Shown in pieces: positions 37,294 to 47,342 of a stretch of DNA of 64,000 bases. Both the position numbers and the translations under genes were made by a program. How positions within the stretch are numbered: the stretch's first letter is position 1; each line of letters begins with the position of its first letter. The stretch spans positions 1 through 64,000 of the forward strand of contig NZ_JACPYU010000008.1 of the NCBI RefSeq assembly GCF_016195855.1. Reading direction: 5' to 3'. The stretch comes from Aquabacterium sp. (GTDB taxonomy: Bacteria > Pseudomonadota > Gammaproteobacteria > Burkholderiales > Burkholderiaceae_C). Under the pieces are notes generated by a model, which made no database searches, was not told where the DNA came from, and saw only the letters and a program-made list of their open reading frames with translations.

Positions 37294-39774
37294 TCACTTG
37301 GTTTGCAAGGCGAGGTCTTCGTCGTCAGCGGGGCCGGCCTTGGTGACCTGGCTGGATGACTTGCGGTGGGTGCTTGAACTCGGCTTCGAGGCGGAGGGCG
37401 CACTGGTGTTGGCTTTGCCCACGGCATGCCCCAGGCCCATGACCTTGGCCAGGGCGGGGATGAGCAGCACCGCGCCGATCATGTTCCACAAGAACATGAA
37501 GGTCAGCAGCAGGCCCATGTCGGCCTGGAACTTGATGTCGGACATGACCCAGGTGGCCACGCCAGCGGCCAGCGAGATGCCGGTGAAGGCCACGGCCAGC
37601 CCGGTGGTCTTCATGGTCTCCAGATAGGCCTCGGGCAGCGACAGGCCCTGGTGCAGGTACTGCTCCAGCCGGTTGTAGAGGTAGATGCCATAGTCCACAC
37701 CGATGCCCACGCCCAAGGCGATGACCGGCAATGTGGCGACCTTGACACCCAGCCCCATCGCCGCCATCACGGCCTCACACAGGATGGAGGTGATGACCAG
37801 CGGGATCAGCAGGCACAGGGTGACACGCAGCGACCTGAATTCCAGCATCAACAGCACGGCCACGATGGCGTAGACCAGCCACAGCATGGGGCGCCAGGCC
37901 TTTTCCACAACCGCGTTGGTGGCTGACTCGATGCCGGCGTTGCCGGCGGCCATCAGGATCTCCACATGGGTGCCGCTGTGGCTGCTGACGAAGCCCTCGA
38001 CCGTCTTGACGACGCGGTTGAGCGTGGCGGCCTTGTGGTCGGCCAGGTAGGCCACCACCGGCAACATCGAGCAATCGTCGTTGTAGAAGGACTGCGGGAT
38101 GGCCTTGTGGGCCGAGTTGGAGATGTAGCGGTTGCGCGTGACCGCCGCCCACTTCAGGTTGCCGCCATAGGTGCCGGCGATGACCTGCTTCATCCAGTCG
38201 AACAGCGACACCGTGCTCTGGACGCCCGGTGTTTCTTCCAGCGCCCATTGCAGCTGCGTCACGGTAGAGGCCGTGGGGTAGGCGCCGCATTCGCCCGCGG
38301 GTGTCTTGACCATCACCACGAACACATCGGTGCTGGTGGCGTAGTGCCTGGCGAAGAAGTCAATGTCCTTGTTGTAGACCGAGCTAGGGCGCAGCTCGGG
38401 GGCGCCGGGGTCCAGGTCACCGATCTCCAGTTGGCGGCTCATGGCGTAGCCCGTGGCTGCCACCAGGCCCGCCACACCCAGCACGCCCCAGGCGCGCCAG
38501 CCCGTGGCCAGTGAGGCCAGGGCATGGCCCAGCCGATGCGGGCCGGCCTGGCGCCGCTTTGCGGCCTTCAGGCCACGGGCCGACATGCCCGCGTACGACA
38601 TGGCAATGGGCAGCAGGAACATCTTGGTGAAGATGATCACGCCCACACCCACGCTGGCGCTGATGGCCAGCTCGCGGATGACGCCGATGTCGATCATCCA
38701 CATGGTGGAGAAGCCCACCACATCGCACAGCAGGGCCACCGTACCCGGCACGAACAGCAAGGCGAAGGTGGCCTTGGCCGCACTCAGCTTGCTGGCGCCT
38801 TGTGCGCTTGCACTGGCAAAGGTGTTGATGTTCTGCACGGCATGCGACACGCCGATGGCAAAGGTCAGGAAGGGGACCAGGATGGAGTAGGGGTCCAGGC
38901 CAAAACCCAGCAGGTGCATGAGGCCCAGGTGCCAGAGCACGGCCAGCAGGCAGCAGCCGATGGTGACCAGGGTCACACGCCAGCAACGCGAGTAGGCCCA
39001 CAAGAGTATGGCGGTGAGGCCCACCGTCAACAGGAAGAACAAGCCGATCGATGCCGCGCCGTGGATCAGGTCACCCACCAGCTTGGCAAAGCCCACGATG
39101 TGGATGCGGATGGTCTTGCTCTCGTAGCGTTGGCGCAGTTGCGCTTCCAGCCGTTCGGAGAACTGGCCATAGTCCAGGTGGGCACCGGTGTCGGGGTCGT
39201 TCTCCAGCAAGGGTGCCAGGATGACGCTGGAGCGGTGGTCGTTGGCCACCAGCGTGCCAACGAGCCCGGCTTTGGCCACGTTGTCGCGCACGATGGCGGC
39301 ATCCTGCTTGACCGAGATGCTGCTGAAGTCGGCGGGGATGACCTTGCCCGATCGCAAGCCATCCTCGGTGGCCTCGAACCACAGGGTGTTGGGCGTCCAC
39401 AAGGACTTCAGGTTGCCGCGGTCGATGCCGGGGATGTAGAAGACCTCGTCCGTGATCTTGCGCAGGACTTCCAGGTACTCCCGGCTGTAGATGTCGCCGT
39501 CCGTGGTTTCAACGGCAATGCGCACGGTATTGCCCAAAGGGCGCAGCTCGTTGATGAAGCGCAGGCTGTTGAGCACGAAGGGGTGGTTGCCGGGCACCAT
39601 CTTCTGGAAGCTGGCATCGGCCTTGAGCAGCGAGGCCTGCCACAGCATCAGGCATGACACGATGGCGAAGAAGGCCAGCCACCAGGGGCGGCGGCTGAAC
39701 AGCGCGCGCTCGGCCTTGTTCACCAGTCGGGATGGCGGGGGTGAAGAGCCAGGTGTGGGTGTTGCAGAGGTCAT
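37294..39774 (-). CDS. MMPL/RND-family transporter
   Basis: This large inner-membrane protein (826 residues from the ATG at 39774; an earlier frame start overlaps the upstream gene and is less likely) has the MMPL layout. One helix is followed by a large periplasmic domain, a group of membrane helices with LTFAIGVSHAVQNIN, then a second helix, periplasmic domain and bundle (LPVIALGVGIGVDYGIYLY). RND pumps of this group move hydrophobic molecules or lipids. It sits with YCF48-like, DUF1329 and DUF1302 genes, a set I recall from clusters degrading very hydrophobic substrates, so uptake or surface handling of isoprenoid oligomers is a fair inference. Confidence 0.9.
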   Translation of the reverse strand: MTSATPTPGSSPPPSRLVNKAERALFSRRPWWLAFFAIVSCLMLWQASLLKADASFQKMVPGNHPFVLNSLRFINELRPLGNTVRIAVETTDGDIYSREYLEVLRKITDEVFYIPGIDRGNLKSLWTPNTLWFEATEDGLRSGKVIPADFSSISVKQDAAIVRDNVAKAGLVGTLVANDHRSSVILAPLLENDPDTGAHLDYGQFSERLEAQLRQRYESKTIRIHIVGFAKLVGDLIHGAASIGLFFLLTVGLTAILLWAYSRCWRVTLVTIGCCLLAVLWHLGLMHLLGFGLDPYSILVPFLTFAIGVSHAVQNINTFASASAQGASKLSAAKATFALLFVPGTVALLCDVVGFSTMWMIDIGVIRELAISASVGVGVIIFTKMFLLPIAMSYAGMSARGLKAAKRRQAGPHRLGHALASLATGWRAWGVLGVAGLVAATGYAMSRQLEIGDLDPGAPELRPSSVYNKDIDFFARHYATSTDVFVVMVKTPAGECGAYPTASTVTQLQWALEETPGVQSTVSLFDWMKQVIAGTYGGNLKWAAVTRNRYISNSAHKAIPQSFYNDDCSMLPVVAYLADHKAATLNRVVKTVEGFVSSHSGTHVEILMAAGNAGIESATNAVVEKAWRPMLWLVYAIVAVLLMLEFRSLRVTLCLLIPLVITSILCEAVMAAMGLGVKVATLPVIALGVGIGVDYGIYLYNRLEQYLHQGLSLPEAYLETMKTTGLAVAFTGISLAAGVATWVMSDIKFQADMGLLLTFMFLWNMIGAVLLIPALAKVMGLGHAVGKANTSAPSASKPSSSTHRKSSSQVTKAGPADDEDLALQTK

Positions 39775-39802
39775 GGTGTCGGGTTGTGATCCGTTGGGCG
39801 AG

Positions 39803-40963
39803 TCAGGGCAGGGCATGCCGGTTGGCACCGCCCAGGCCCACGGTGAGCACGTCAAAGGCCAGGGCGCCGTGGGGCTTGGACCAGGTCGAGAGCACCAGGG
39901 TCATGGCGCCCACACGGCGCACGGGCAGCCGCTGCCCCATCAAGGCCCAGTTCTCGCCCTGGTCAGGGCTGGTCAGCAGTTGGCCCTCTTCGTCCACCAG
40001 CAAGGCGGCACCGTTGAGCATGGTGGCCGACACGATGGATTTCATGGTCGGGCTCAGCAGCGGCTTCCAGGCCTGCCCGCCGTCGGTGGAGCGAAACAGG
40101 TGGCCGTTGAAGCCGTAGGCGAGCAGGGCGTCGCCCGGCAGGGCGAGCACCCCATACAGATGCCCCTTGTAGCCCGTGTTGCTGCGCGTCCAGCTGCGCC
40201 CCATGTCTGTTGACACGAAGACGGTGCCGGCCTCGGCGGCGATGTAGACATGGCCGTCTGCACTCAGGGTCAGGGCATTCAGGTGCAGCCCTTCGGCGTT
40301 GTCCAGCCGGTCGCCGATGTAGCTCCAGTGCTTGCCGCCGTCGTCGGTGGTGAAGAGCTGGCCAAAGGAGCCGGCCGCAAAGCCGGTCTTGTCATTGGCA
40401 AAGCGCACGGCCAGCAAAGGCCGGGATGGCCCCGCTTCCACGGCAGCTTGCGAGCCCGCCACCGCGTCTTCCAGCGCCATGCGCAGGTTCGAAGGCGCCT
40501 CAGGCGTGCCAGCGCGGGAGGCCGGCAGCCTGGCCAGTTGGGCGCGTGCGGCTTCCAGCATTTGCTGATCGCCCTGGCGGCCATCGAACTGGCGCGCCCA
40601 GGTTACGCCGCCGTCGTGCGTGGCCAGGATGACGCCATCGTGGCCGGCCGCCCAGCCCGATTGCGCGCTGGGAAAATGAACCGCGGTGAGCATGACCGAC
40701 GTCGGGGTGGGGGACTGCGACCAGGCGACGCCCCCGTCTTGCGACAGCATCACCAGGCCGGCCTCACCCACCGCCACCAGGCGCTTGCCGGTGTTGGCCA
40801 CATCGACCAGCAATTTGCGCTGGCCGTGGTGGGTGATGGGCGAGCGGGCCTGCAGCAGGTCAACATGCGGGGGCAGCGGATCGGGTGGCGACACGCTGGC
40901 CGACACGGCGACACTCACCACCAGCAGCGCGCCCCATGACAGACGGGCAGACAGCTTGTTCAC
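39803..40963 (-). CDS. YCF48-like/Asp-box beta-propeller exported protein
   Basis: This 386-residue protein has a cleavable-looking N-terminal signal (about 1-24) and six Asp-box repeats of the S-x-D-x-G-x-x-W type (SQDGGVAW, THDGGVTW, TDDGGKHW, STDMGRSW, STDGGQAW, SPDQGENW), indicating a beta-propeller like YCF48. It starts at a GTG only three bases after the DUF1329 stop. Its constant neighbours suggest a periplasmic partner of the MMPL pump; no enzymatic residues are evident. Confidence 0.87.
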   Translation of the reverse strand: MNKLSARLSWGALLVVSVAVSASVSPPDPLPPHVDLLQARSPITHHGQRKLLVDVANTGKRLVAVGEAGLVMLSQDGGVAWSQSPTPTSVMLTAVHFPSAQSGWAAGHDGVILATHDGGVTWARQFDGRQGDQQMLEAARAQLARLPASRAGTPEAPSNLRMALEDAVAGSQAAVEAGPSRPLLAVRFANDKTGFAAGSFGQLFTTDDGGKHWSYIGDRLDNAEGLHLNALTLSADGHVYIAAEAGTVFVSTDMGRSWTRSNTGYKGHLYGVLALPGDALLAYGFNGHLFRSTDGGQAWKPLLSPTMKSIVSATMLNGAALLVDEEGQLLTSPDQGENWALMGQRLPVRRVGAMTLVLSTWSKPHGALAFDVLTVGLGGANRHALP

Positions 40964-40966
40964 GAC

Positions 40967-42328
40967 TCAGTTCCCCATCCGGCGCAAGGCATCCGGCGTG
41001 AAGTCGGCGGGCTTGAGCGCGACGTTGAACTGAAGTGGCTTTTCCTCGTTGGTCAGGCCACTGGAAACATAACGGCGCGATTGCAGGTCGTACTGGGCCG
41101 AGCCACCGATGAAGTAGGTTGGCGCGTTGTAGTACTGCAGGCCGAACACCTCCAGCACGCGCCAGAGGTCGCCGCGGCCGTCGTACAGGTCGGCATGGGC
41201 GATCTGCCAGGAATCCTCGTCAATGAAGTAGGCCCGCTTGCGGTAGACGTGGTTCTTGCCCGGCTTGAGCGAGCCTTCCACGACCCACACGCGGTGCAGT
41301 TCATAACGAACCAGGTCCTGGTTCATGGTGCCCGGCTTGATGATGTCGCTGTACTTGAGGGTCTTGTCGGTGAGGCGGTTGTTGTTGTAGGAGATGATCA
41401 TCTCCTTCTTGCCCACGAGCTTCCACTCGAAGCGATCGGGCGAGCCGTTGAAGGCATCGTAGTCGTCCACCGTGGAGAGCCCGTCCACGCCATTGCGCGG
41501 CGTGTCGTAAGCGACCTCGGGGGCGCGCAGCACGCGCCGTGTGCCGGGGTTGTAGACCCAGGCTGCACGGGGTTGCTTGACCTGGTCGATGAAGTCATGC
41601 GCCAGCAGGGCTTCGCCCGCGATGTTGGACGGGGCCTTGTAGGTGGTGCGGAAGTAGAACAGGGCATTGGCGTTCTTGATGCCGGTGCCGAAGATGGTTT
41701 CCTCATGGCGCTTGACGGGTGTGAAAGCGCCATTGGTCTGCACGGGGAACTCGGTCTGATCGCGGATCAGGGTGTCGCCCCGGTAGCGGAACACGTGGTT
41801 CCACATCACCTCGACGCCGGTGTTGGGCAGCGGGAAGGGCACCGTGCTGGAGGACAGGTTCAGGACCGAGTCGCCATCATTGCCCGTGTCGATCTTGCCG
41901 GCCTCGGCCTTGATGGCGTTGTAGACCGCATCGGGGTAGCCCGCCGAGCGACGCGTCGGGTAGACGTTCATCTTGTACGTCGGGTAGCGCTTGAGCAGGG
42001 CCAACTGGCCCGGGGCCAGCTTGTCCTTGTACTGGTCTGCATTGGCGCCGGTGATGGTGAACAGAGGCTTGTCGGCGGCAAAGGGGTCAGCCCAGCCCTT
42101 GCCGGGGTCAAAGCCTGCGGGGGCCTTGACGATGCCGCCGCTCCAGGCGGGGATGGAGCCGTCCTTGTTGCCAGCACGCTCTGCGCCAACGGGGGTGAGG
42201 TCCTTGCCCAGGCGTTCGAGTTGCTCGGCGCTGGTCTTGCCAGATGCGGTCAGGGCGATGGCCAGCATGCCGGCCAGTGTCAGCACCAGGGTGCGGGTAT
42301 GCGAGAGAGAAGGCATGAGGTCAGTCAT
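40967..42328 (-). CDS. DUF1329 outer-membrane lipid-handling protein
   Basis: This 453-residue exported protein belongs to the DUF1329 family, thought to adopt a LolB-like lipid-binding fold. A signal peptide ends near SGKTSA; family blocks include LTPVGAERAGNKDGSIPAWSGG (family N-terminus, first part), NHVFRYRGD, and RKRAYFIDEDSWQIAHADLYDG in the C-terminal half. I use the ATG at 42328 because the preceding GGAGA lies eight bases upstream; a start five codons earlier is possible. It follows DUF1302 after 32 bases. Function is unknown, but the pair is typical of hydrophobic-compound clusters. Confidence 0.9.
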   Translation of the reverse strand: MTDLMPSLSHTRTLVLTLAGMLAIALTASGKTSAEQLERLGKDLTPVGAERAGNKDGSIPAWSGGIVKAPAGFDPGKGWADPFAADKPLFTITGANADQYKDKLAPGQLALLKRYPTYKMNVYPTRRSAGYPDAVYNAIKAEAGKIDTGNDGDSVLNLSSSTVPFPLPNTGVEVMWNHVFRYRGDTLIRDQTEFPVQTNGAFTPVKRHEETIFGTGIKNANALFYFRTTYKAPSNIAGEALLAHDFIDQVKQPRAAWVYNPGTRRVLRAPEVAYDTPRNGVDGLSTVDDYDAFNGSPDRFEWKLVGKKEMIISYNNNRLTDKTLKYSDIIKPGTMNQDLVRYELHRVWVVEGSLKPGKNHVYRKRAYFIDEDSWQIAHADLYDGRGDLWRVLEVFGLQYYNAPTYFIGGSAQYDLQSRRYVSSGLTNEEKPLQFNVALKPADFTPDALRRMGN

Positions 42329-42360
42329 GAAGTGGGTCTCCATAGCGGGTATCGGTCTTC

Positions 42361-44181
42361 TTAGAAGCTGGCGCTCAACACCAGAGAGAGGAAGTCGCGG
42401 TCATGGAAGCTGTCAAAGCGCGCGTTGGCGTTGAAGGTCGTGTAGCTCAGGTCCACCGCATAGCGCTTCTGGTAGTCCAGCTTGACGCCCGGGCTGATGA
42501 CATGGCGCCCCTGGCTGAAGACACTGTCGGCCGACCAGCCCTGCACGTCCTTGGCCAGGAAGAGCCGGGGCTTGACCACAAAGCCTTCGATCAGATTGGG
42601 GTACTCCAGCTCGACCAGGCCGCGCACGCCCCAGGCGGTGGAGGTGAAGTAGCCGTCTTGCGTGCAGTTGCGGGTGTTGGTTGCCGCTGCGGGGCAGGCG
42701 CCGCCAAAGGACGCGTGAGGGCCCGCGCCGTATTCGAAGCCACGGCCGTAGCGCACACCGCTGTAGGGATCTCCGATGCCCATCCAGTGCTGGAAGGCCA
42801 CTTCACCCATCACGGTGCCCGACGATGCCCCCAGCACATTGGAGACCAGCTTCAAGGTCGAGAACTGGAACTGCGTCTTGTTCTTGCGGTCATAGCCCAC
42901 GTTGTAGGTGCCGGAAGCCAGCGGGGCCGCCGCGAAGCCCCAGCGCGAGGCCATGGGGCCAAGGCCTTGAACCATCGCGTAGAAGCCGTCCACCGAGTTG
43001 ATCTGCACGGGGAAGTCCTTCGTGTAGCTCATCTCGCCGGCGACCGACCAGCCGTTGACCACGGTCGATGCGCTCAGGCCCGTCACCTTGATCTTGTCGG
43101 CCGAGTAGTCCCAGAAGACCGAGCCCAGCGAGGGCGAGTTGGTGTAGGCCGAGCCTGCCACGCTGCTGTTGTCCCGCACGCCGGACAGGTTGGGCACGTG
43201 GGTGTTGTACTGCACGTGGTACAGGCCGAACTCGGTGTCGATGGCCTCGACCATCTTCTTGGCGGCCAGGCCAAACTGGTTCTTGTCCGAGCCTTCGCGG
43301 TCGGCCGACAGCGGGAAGCGGAAGTTCGCGCCACCCAGGCCGGGTACACCGTTCCAGCCGAGATAGGAGTCTGAGCCGGCCACATCCTGGTTCACCAGGA
43401 TCGAGCCTTTGGTGCAGTTCAGAGCCGTGGCCGGCGACCAGAAGGTGCCGCAGCCGTCGATGCTGGTGCGCTTCCATTGCAGCTGGTAGAAGCCCTCCAG
43501 CGACAAGCCACCGCCCAGGCCCAGGTTGGCCGAAATCTGCGGGACCGGCAAGATGGCCTCTTTGAGCAGGGTGCCCGATTGCCGCAAGGCATTGATGTCC
43601 AGCACCTGGTACTGGTTGACGCCGGGCACAAACAGGCTCTCACCAAAGTTGACAACGTGCTGTCCCAGACGCACTTTGAGCTGGGCGTCTTCAGAGAGGT
43701 CCACGCCGCCATAGACATAGGCGTCCAGCAGCTCAACCCCGCTGAACTTGGACAGGTTGGTGTCGAAGTCGTCGTCCCTGAGTTTGGTGTCGGGCACGAA
43801 GTCATTGGTGGCCGCGCCAAAGGGAACGGACTTGTGGCTCAGGCGGTAGTTGTCCCATGCCTTGGCACGCACCATGGCACCGAACTGACCCTTGTGGATG
43901 TCCACGTCACCGACCAGACGTGCCAGGGTGCTGAAGTTCTTCCACTTGCCCCAGTTCTTGTCGGCCGAGCCGGTGTAGGCCGAGCCGGTGCCGCCATCGT
44001 TCTGGCCGATCAGATCGGAGTCGGGGGACTTGGTTCGCCAGCCGCCGGTGAGCGAGGCATTGAGTGACCAGGTGGCTTCCAGGCCATCACCCAGGTCAGT
44101 GGTGCCAGCCAGGGCAGGCAGCGGGGCGCTCCATGCCAGGTAGACGAGGGTCGACAGACCCACGGACTTCACAACGCGCAT
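42361..44181 (-). CDS. DUF1302 porin-like outer-membrane protein
   Basis: This 606-residue protein has a signal peptide (about 1-25, ending ALA), extensive alternating beta-strand sequence, and a terminal phenylalanine (LSLVLSASF) as expected for a BAM-inserted outer-membrane barrel. Family blocks include LRLVGDV-type strands and the KVRLGQHVVNFGESLF motif. GAGGAGA precedes the ATG. It is the first gene of an operon running through DUF1329, YCF48-like, MMPL, alcohol dehydrogenase and kinase, and its promoter carries an island operator. It is the best candidate for outer-membrane passage of the substrate. Confidence 0.9.
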   Translation of the reverse strand: MRVVKSVGLSTLVYLAWSAPLPALAGTTDLGDGLEATWSLNASLTGGWRTKSPDSDLIGQNDGGTGSAYTGSADKNWGKWKNFSTLARLVGDVDIHKGQFGAMVRAKAWDNYRLSHKSVPFGAATNDFVPDTKLRDDDFDTNLSKFSGVELLDAYVYGGVDLSEDAQLKVRLGQHVVNFGESLFVPGVNQYQVLDINALRQSGTLLKEAILPVPQISANLGLGGGLSLEGFYQLQWKRTSIDGCGTFWSPATALNCTKGSILVNQDVAGSDSYLGWNGVPGLGGANFRFPLSADREGSDKNQFGLAAKKMVEAIDTEFGLYHVQYNTHVPNLSGVRDNSSVAGSAYTNSPSLGSVFWDYSADKIKVTGLSASTVVNGWSVAGEMSYTKDFPVQINSVDGFYAMVQGLGPMASRWGFAAAPLASGTYNVGYDRKNKTQFQFSTLKLVSNVLGASSGTVMGEVAFQHWMGIGDPYSGVRYGRGFEYGAGPHASFGGACPAAATNTRNCTQDGYFTSTAWGVRGLVELEYPNLIEGFVVKPRLFLAKDVQGWSADSVFSQGRHVISPGVKLDYQKRYAVDLSYTTFNANARFDSFHDRDFLSLVLSASF

Positions 44182-44310
44182 GCATGTCTCCTCATGCTTG
44201 ATCTCACCGGTACGCAGGACCGGTTTGCCTGCCTGCGGAAGGTGATGCGCTCAATGGGATCAGACTCCTGCAGGTGTAGGCAATTTAGGCAGTCGTTGCA
44301 TTTGGCAACA

Positions 44311-44326
44311 TCGTCACTTCAGACGA
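44311..44326. promoter_or_regulatory. Island palindrome site 7 (DUF1302 operon)
   Basis: TCGTCA-CTTC-AGACGA lies between the DUF1302 operon and the second LAL regulator. Its centre is 34 bases from the minus-strand hexamer TAAATT (44282-44287; 4 of 6). No similar -10 is evident toward the regulator gene. Confidence 0.75.
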
Positions 44327-44453
44327 TTTGGCTGGCCTGCAACTGCGTGAAACCCCTCTGATGCCTTGTCGTGAAATAACGCAATATCCCCGGCTGCGGT
44401 GGCCTCAGGCAGCACGCTGCCGCCTGGGGTCTCATCACTCACAAGGCATCAAC

Positions 44454-47294
44454 ATGGGCGATTCCCTTGCCGCATCCTCGGTCCCCACAGCCGGTGCGGG
44501 GCCCTGGGGCGATGTTCAACTTCAAGGGGTGATGGTCAACAAGACCACGCCACCGGTCGCCAGCCCATCCGAGGTGCTTCGGCAGGCGATCTGCGAGCGG
44601 GCGCTCCAGGCCCAGCAAGCGCGTGTGGTGCTGGTCCGTGCCCCTGTCGGGTATGGCAAGACCACGGCGCTGCGCCAGATTCGGGGCCGGCTGTCGCAGT
44701 TGGGCGTGGCCACCGGTTGGTTGACGCTGGACCGCGCCGACAACGACTTGCCCCGGTTTCTCCAGGCCCTGGCCTGGGCTTTGGCGGGTGTTCTGCCTGC
44801 GGGCGCATCGGGGCAGTTGGGGCCGTCTGGACAGTCAGGAGCGGGCGCCTTGCTCAACCAGCTCGCATCCAGCCCCCGTCCGTTCACGCTGTTTCTGGAT
44901 GACGTGGAAGCCATCCACGATGCGCAGGTGCTGGACGTGCTCAAGGAGCTGATCATCCACCTGCCCGATGGTTCAAGGGTGATGGCCGCTTCCCGATCCA
45001 TGCCGGAGTGGGGGCTGGCGCGTTTGCGCGTCCATGGTCAGTTGCTGGAAATCGATGTTCAGGACCTGCGGTTCACGCAGGACGAGGCCAGCAGCTTCTT
45101 TGCACGCCGCCGGCATGGCCCCTTGCCCGCCGCTGCAATGGCTGAGTTGTGGCGCAAGACAGAGGGCTGGATCGCGGCCATGTGGCTGGCGTCCGTGGCC
45201 CTGGATCGCAAGGGGGCCGACAGCGCCTTCATCGCGTCCTTCTCCGGCTCCAACAAGGCCGTGGCCCATTACCTGGCCAAGGCGGTGCTGGCCGAATTGC
45301 CCGCCGATGTGCGGCAGTTTCTGTTGCGCACCAGCATCCTCCATCAGATGACGGTACCTTTGTGCCACGCGCTGACGCCTCGTTGCGAAGCGCAAGGCCT
45401 GGCCGACATGGAGCGCATGCTGGACTGGCTGGAGGAGGCCGAGTTCTTTGTTCGCCCGGTGGCGCAGGATGGGCAGGACGGTGTGGGGCGCAGCTGGCGC
45501 TATCACGGCCTCTTTGTCGACTTTCTGCGGGATCAGCTTCGTCGGGATCAGCCGCATGAATACACGCGCCTGCATCTGGCTGCTTCAGCCTGGTTCGAGT
45601 CGCAGGGCCGCCCGGTACCCGCGATCGACCACGCCCTGGAGGGTGGCGATGTGCCCCAGGCGCTGACCCTGTTGTCCCAGCATGCGCAGCGCTTCGTGGA
45701 GCAAGGGCGCATGCGCATGCTGACCCGTTGGTTCACGCTGATTCCCTCATCCCAGCTGGTGCCCTATCCGCTGCTGGAGAGCATCGCCATCTGGGCCACC
45801 TTCTTCACCAAGGGGCCCGCCGAGGCCTTGAGCGCGCTGCAACGGTCGGGGTGCGAGTCCAGCACCGACACGTTGGTGCAGGCCAAGTTGCGCACCTTGC
45901 GGCCTTTGCTGATGGCCCTCCTGGACCGTTACGAGGAAGCCCTGACTTTGGGGCGGGATGCCCTGACCCAACTGCCCAGTGGCTGCTCGTTCTCGGACAT
46001 TGGCCTGGCCAATGCCATGGCCCATGTGGCCTCGGTGGTGGGCGATGCGGGCATGACGCGCCAACTGCTGGATGAGGCACGGCGCACCCCGCGCAGCAAC
46101 CCGTTCACGCGGACCTTCACCGAATCCGTGGAAGGGATGCTGGACCTGCACGATGGGCGCCTTCAGCAGGCAACGGCCCGCTTGCGCATGGCCGTGGGCG
46201 AGAGTGGCAGCGCCATGCCGGTGGTCACGCCGGCCAACCAGATCGAGGGCAACGCCTGGGCCGGCGTGCTCTATGCCGCGGCCTTGTATGACGCCAACCG
46301 CCTGGATGACGCGCAGCAGCGGCTTCATGTCTACAGCCCCTTGGCCAAGGAGACGGGCCTGCCCGACCACATGATCCTGGGGCATGCGCTGCGCGCGCGC
46401 ATTGCCTACAGCCGGGGTGATCTGGACCTGTGCCAGGAGGCGCTGAGTGACCTGGAATACCTCGGCCACCAGCGGCAGCTGCCGCGTGCCGTGGCGGCCG
46501 CCCACCTGGAGCGCGCGCGCGTCTTGCTCCTTCAAGGGCAGGCCAGGCCGGCCCGGGATGCGCTGGACGCCGCAGACCTGCCCGGCCTGTGGGAGCGCGT
46601 CAACCGGCAAAGGCTGGTGGCGCACGACATCGAGTACCTGCAGCTGGCGCGCATCCGGTGGGAGCTGCACCATGGTGACGCGCGGCGTGCCGTGGCCCTG
46701 ATCGAGTCGGAGCTGGCGGCAGCCGAGCAAGTCGGCCGAGGGCGCCGGGCGCTCAAGCTCCATTTGCTGCTGGCCCTGGGGCAGCAGCAGTGCGCGGACA
46801 TCGCGGGCAGCATCCAGACCGCCGAGCGGGCCTTGAGGCAAGCCTGCCGTGATGGCTTCGTGCGCATGGTGCTGGATGAAGGGCCGGTACTGCTGCCGGT
46901 GGTTCAACGCCTGCAGCGACCGCATGTGGCCGACCCAGCTCCCGATCATGGCGCCGATCATGCCGCCGAGTACGTGGGCGCCTCCAGGGACCCGATCTGG
47001 GATGACTATCTGCAGACCCTGGTGAGCGCGCTGCAGGACATGGGCGCGGCCCATCAGGCCCATGCCGAGCCCTTGCCGGCTGCTCGCGAGGCCGAACTGG
47101 CCGGCATGACCCCTCAGGAGATCCGCGTGCTGCACCTGCTGGCGCAAGGGTGCTCCAACAGCGACATGGCGAGCCGGCTCAAGGTGTCTGACAGCACGGT
47201 GAGGACGCACTTGCGCAACATCAACGCCAAGCTGGGCGCACACAACCGCATGCAGGCCATCGCCGCAGCACGCCGGCTGGCCGTGATCGCCTGA
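44454..47294 (+). CDS. LuxR-family regulator of the MalT/LAL type, paralogue 2
   Basis: This 946-residue paralogue of the regulator at 17805-20549 has the same layout: Walker A APVGYGKTT (63-71), FLDDVE, a long helical repeat region and a C-terminal HTH (MTPQEIRVLHLLAQGCSNSD, SDSTVRTHLRNINAKLGAH). The recognition helices of the two proteins (VSDSTVRTHLRNIN) are identical over their core, so they probably read the same DNA site. AAGG lies seven bases before the ATG at 44454. The regulatory halves differ more, which allows different inducers or heteromeric control. Confidence 0.9.
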   Translation: MGDSLAASSVPTAGAGPWGDVQLQGVMVNKTTPPVASPSEVLRQAICERALQAQQARVVLVRAPVGYGKTTALRQIRGRLSQLGVATGWLTLDRADNDLPRFLQALAWALAGVLPAGASGQLGPSGQSGAGALLNQLASSPRPFTLFLDDVEAIHDAQVLDVLKELIIHLPDGSRVMAASRSMPEWGLARLRVHGQLLEIDVQDLRFTQDEASSFFARRRHGPLPAAAMAELWRKTEGWIAAMWLASVALDRKGADSAFIASFSGSNKAVAHYLAKAVLAELPADVRQFLLRTSILHQMTVPLCHALTPRCEAQGLADMERMLDWLEEAEFFVRPVAQDGQDGVGRSWRYHGLFVDFLRDQLRRDQPHEYTRLHLAASAWFESQGRPVPAIDHALEGGDVPQALTLLSQHAQRFVEQGRMRMLTRWFTLIPSSQLVPYPLLESIAIWATFFTKGPAEALSALQRSGCESSTDTLVQAKLRTLRPLLMALLDRYEEALTLGRDALTQLPSGCSFSDIGLANAMAHVASVVGDAGMTRQLLDEARRTPRSNPFTRTFTESVEGMLDLHDGRLQQATARLRMAVGESGSAMPVVTPANQIEGNAWAGVLYAAALYDANRLDDAQQRLHVYSPLAKETGLPDHMILGHALRARIAYSRGDLDLCQEALSDLEYLGHQRQLPRAVAAAHLERARVLLLQGQARPARDALDAADLPGLWERVNRQRLVAHDIEYLQLARIRWELHHGDARRAVALIESELAAAEQVGRGRRALKLHLLLALGQQQCADIAGSIQTAERALRQACRDGFVRMVLDEGPVLLPVVQRLQRPHVADPAPDHGADHAAEYVGASRDPIWDDYLQTLVSALQDMGAAHQAHAEPLPAAREAELAGMTPQEIRVLHLLAQGCSNSDMASRLKVSDSTVRTHLRNINAKLGAHNRMQAIAAARRLAVIA

Positions 47295-47342
47295 ATGGCC
47301 TGAATGGCCTGAGCCAGGCGGGTGCGCGGCGCGTGTGTGGGC

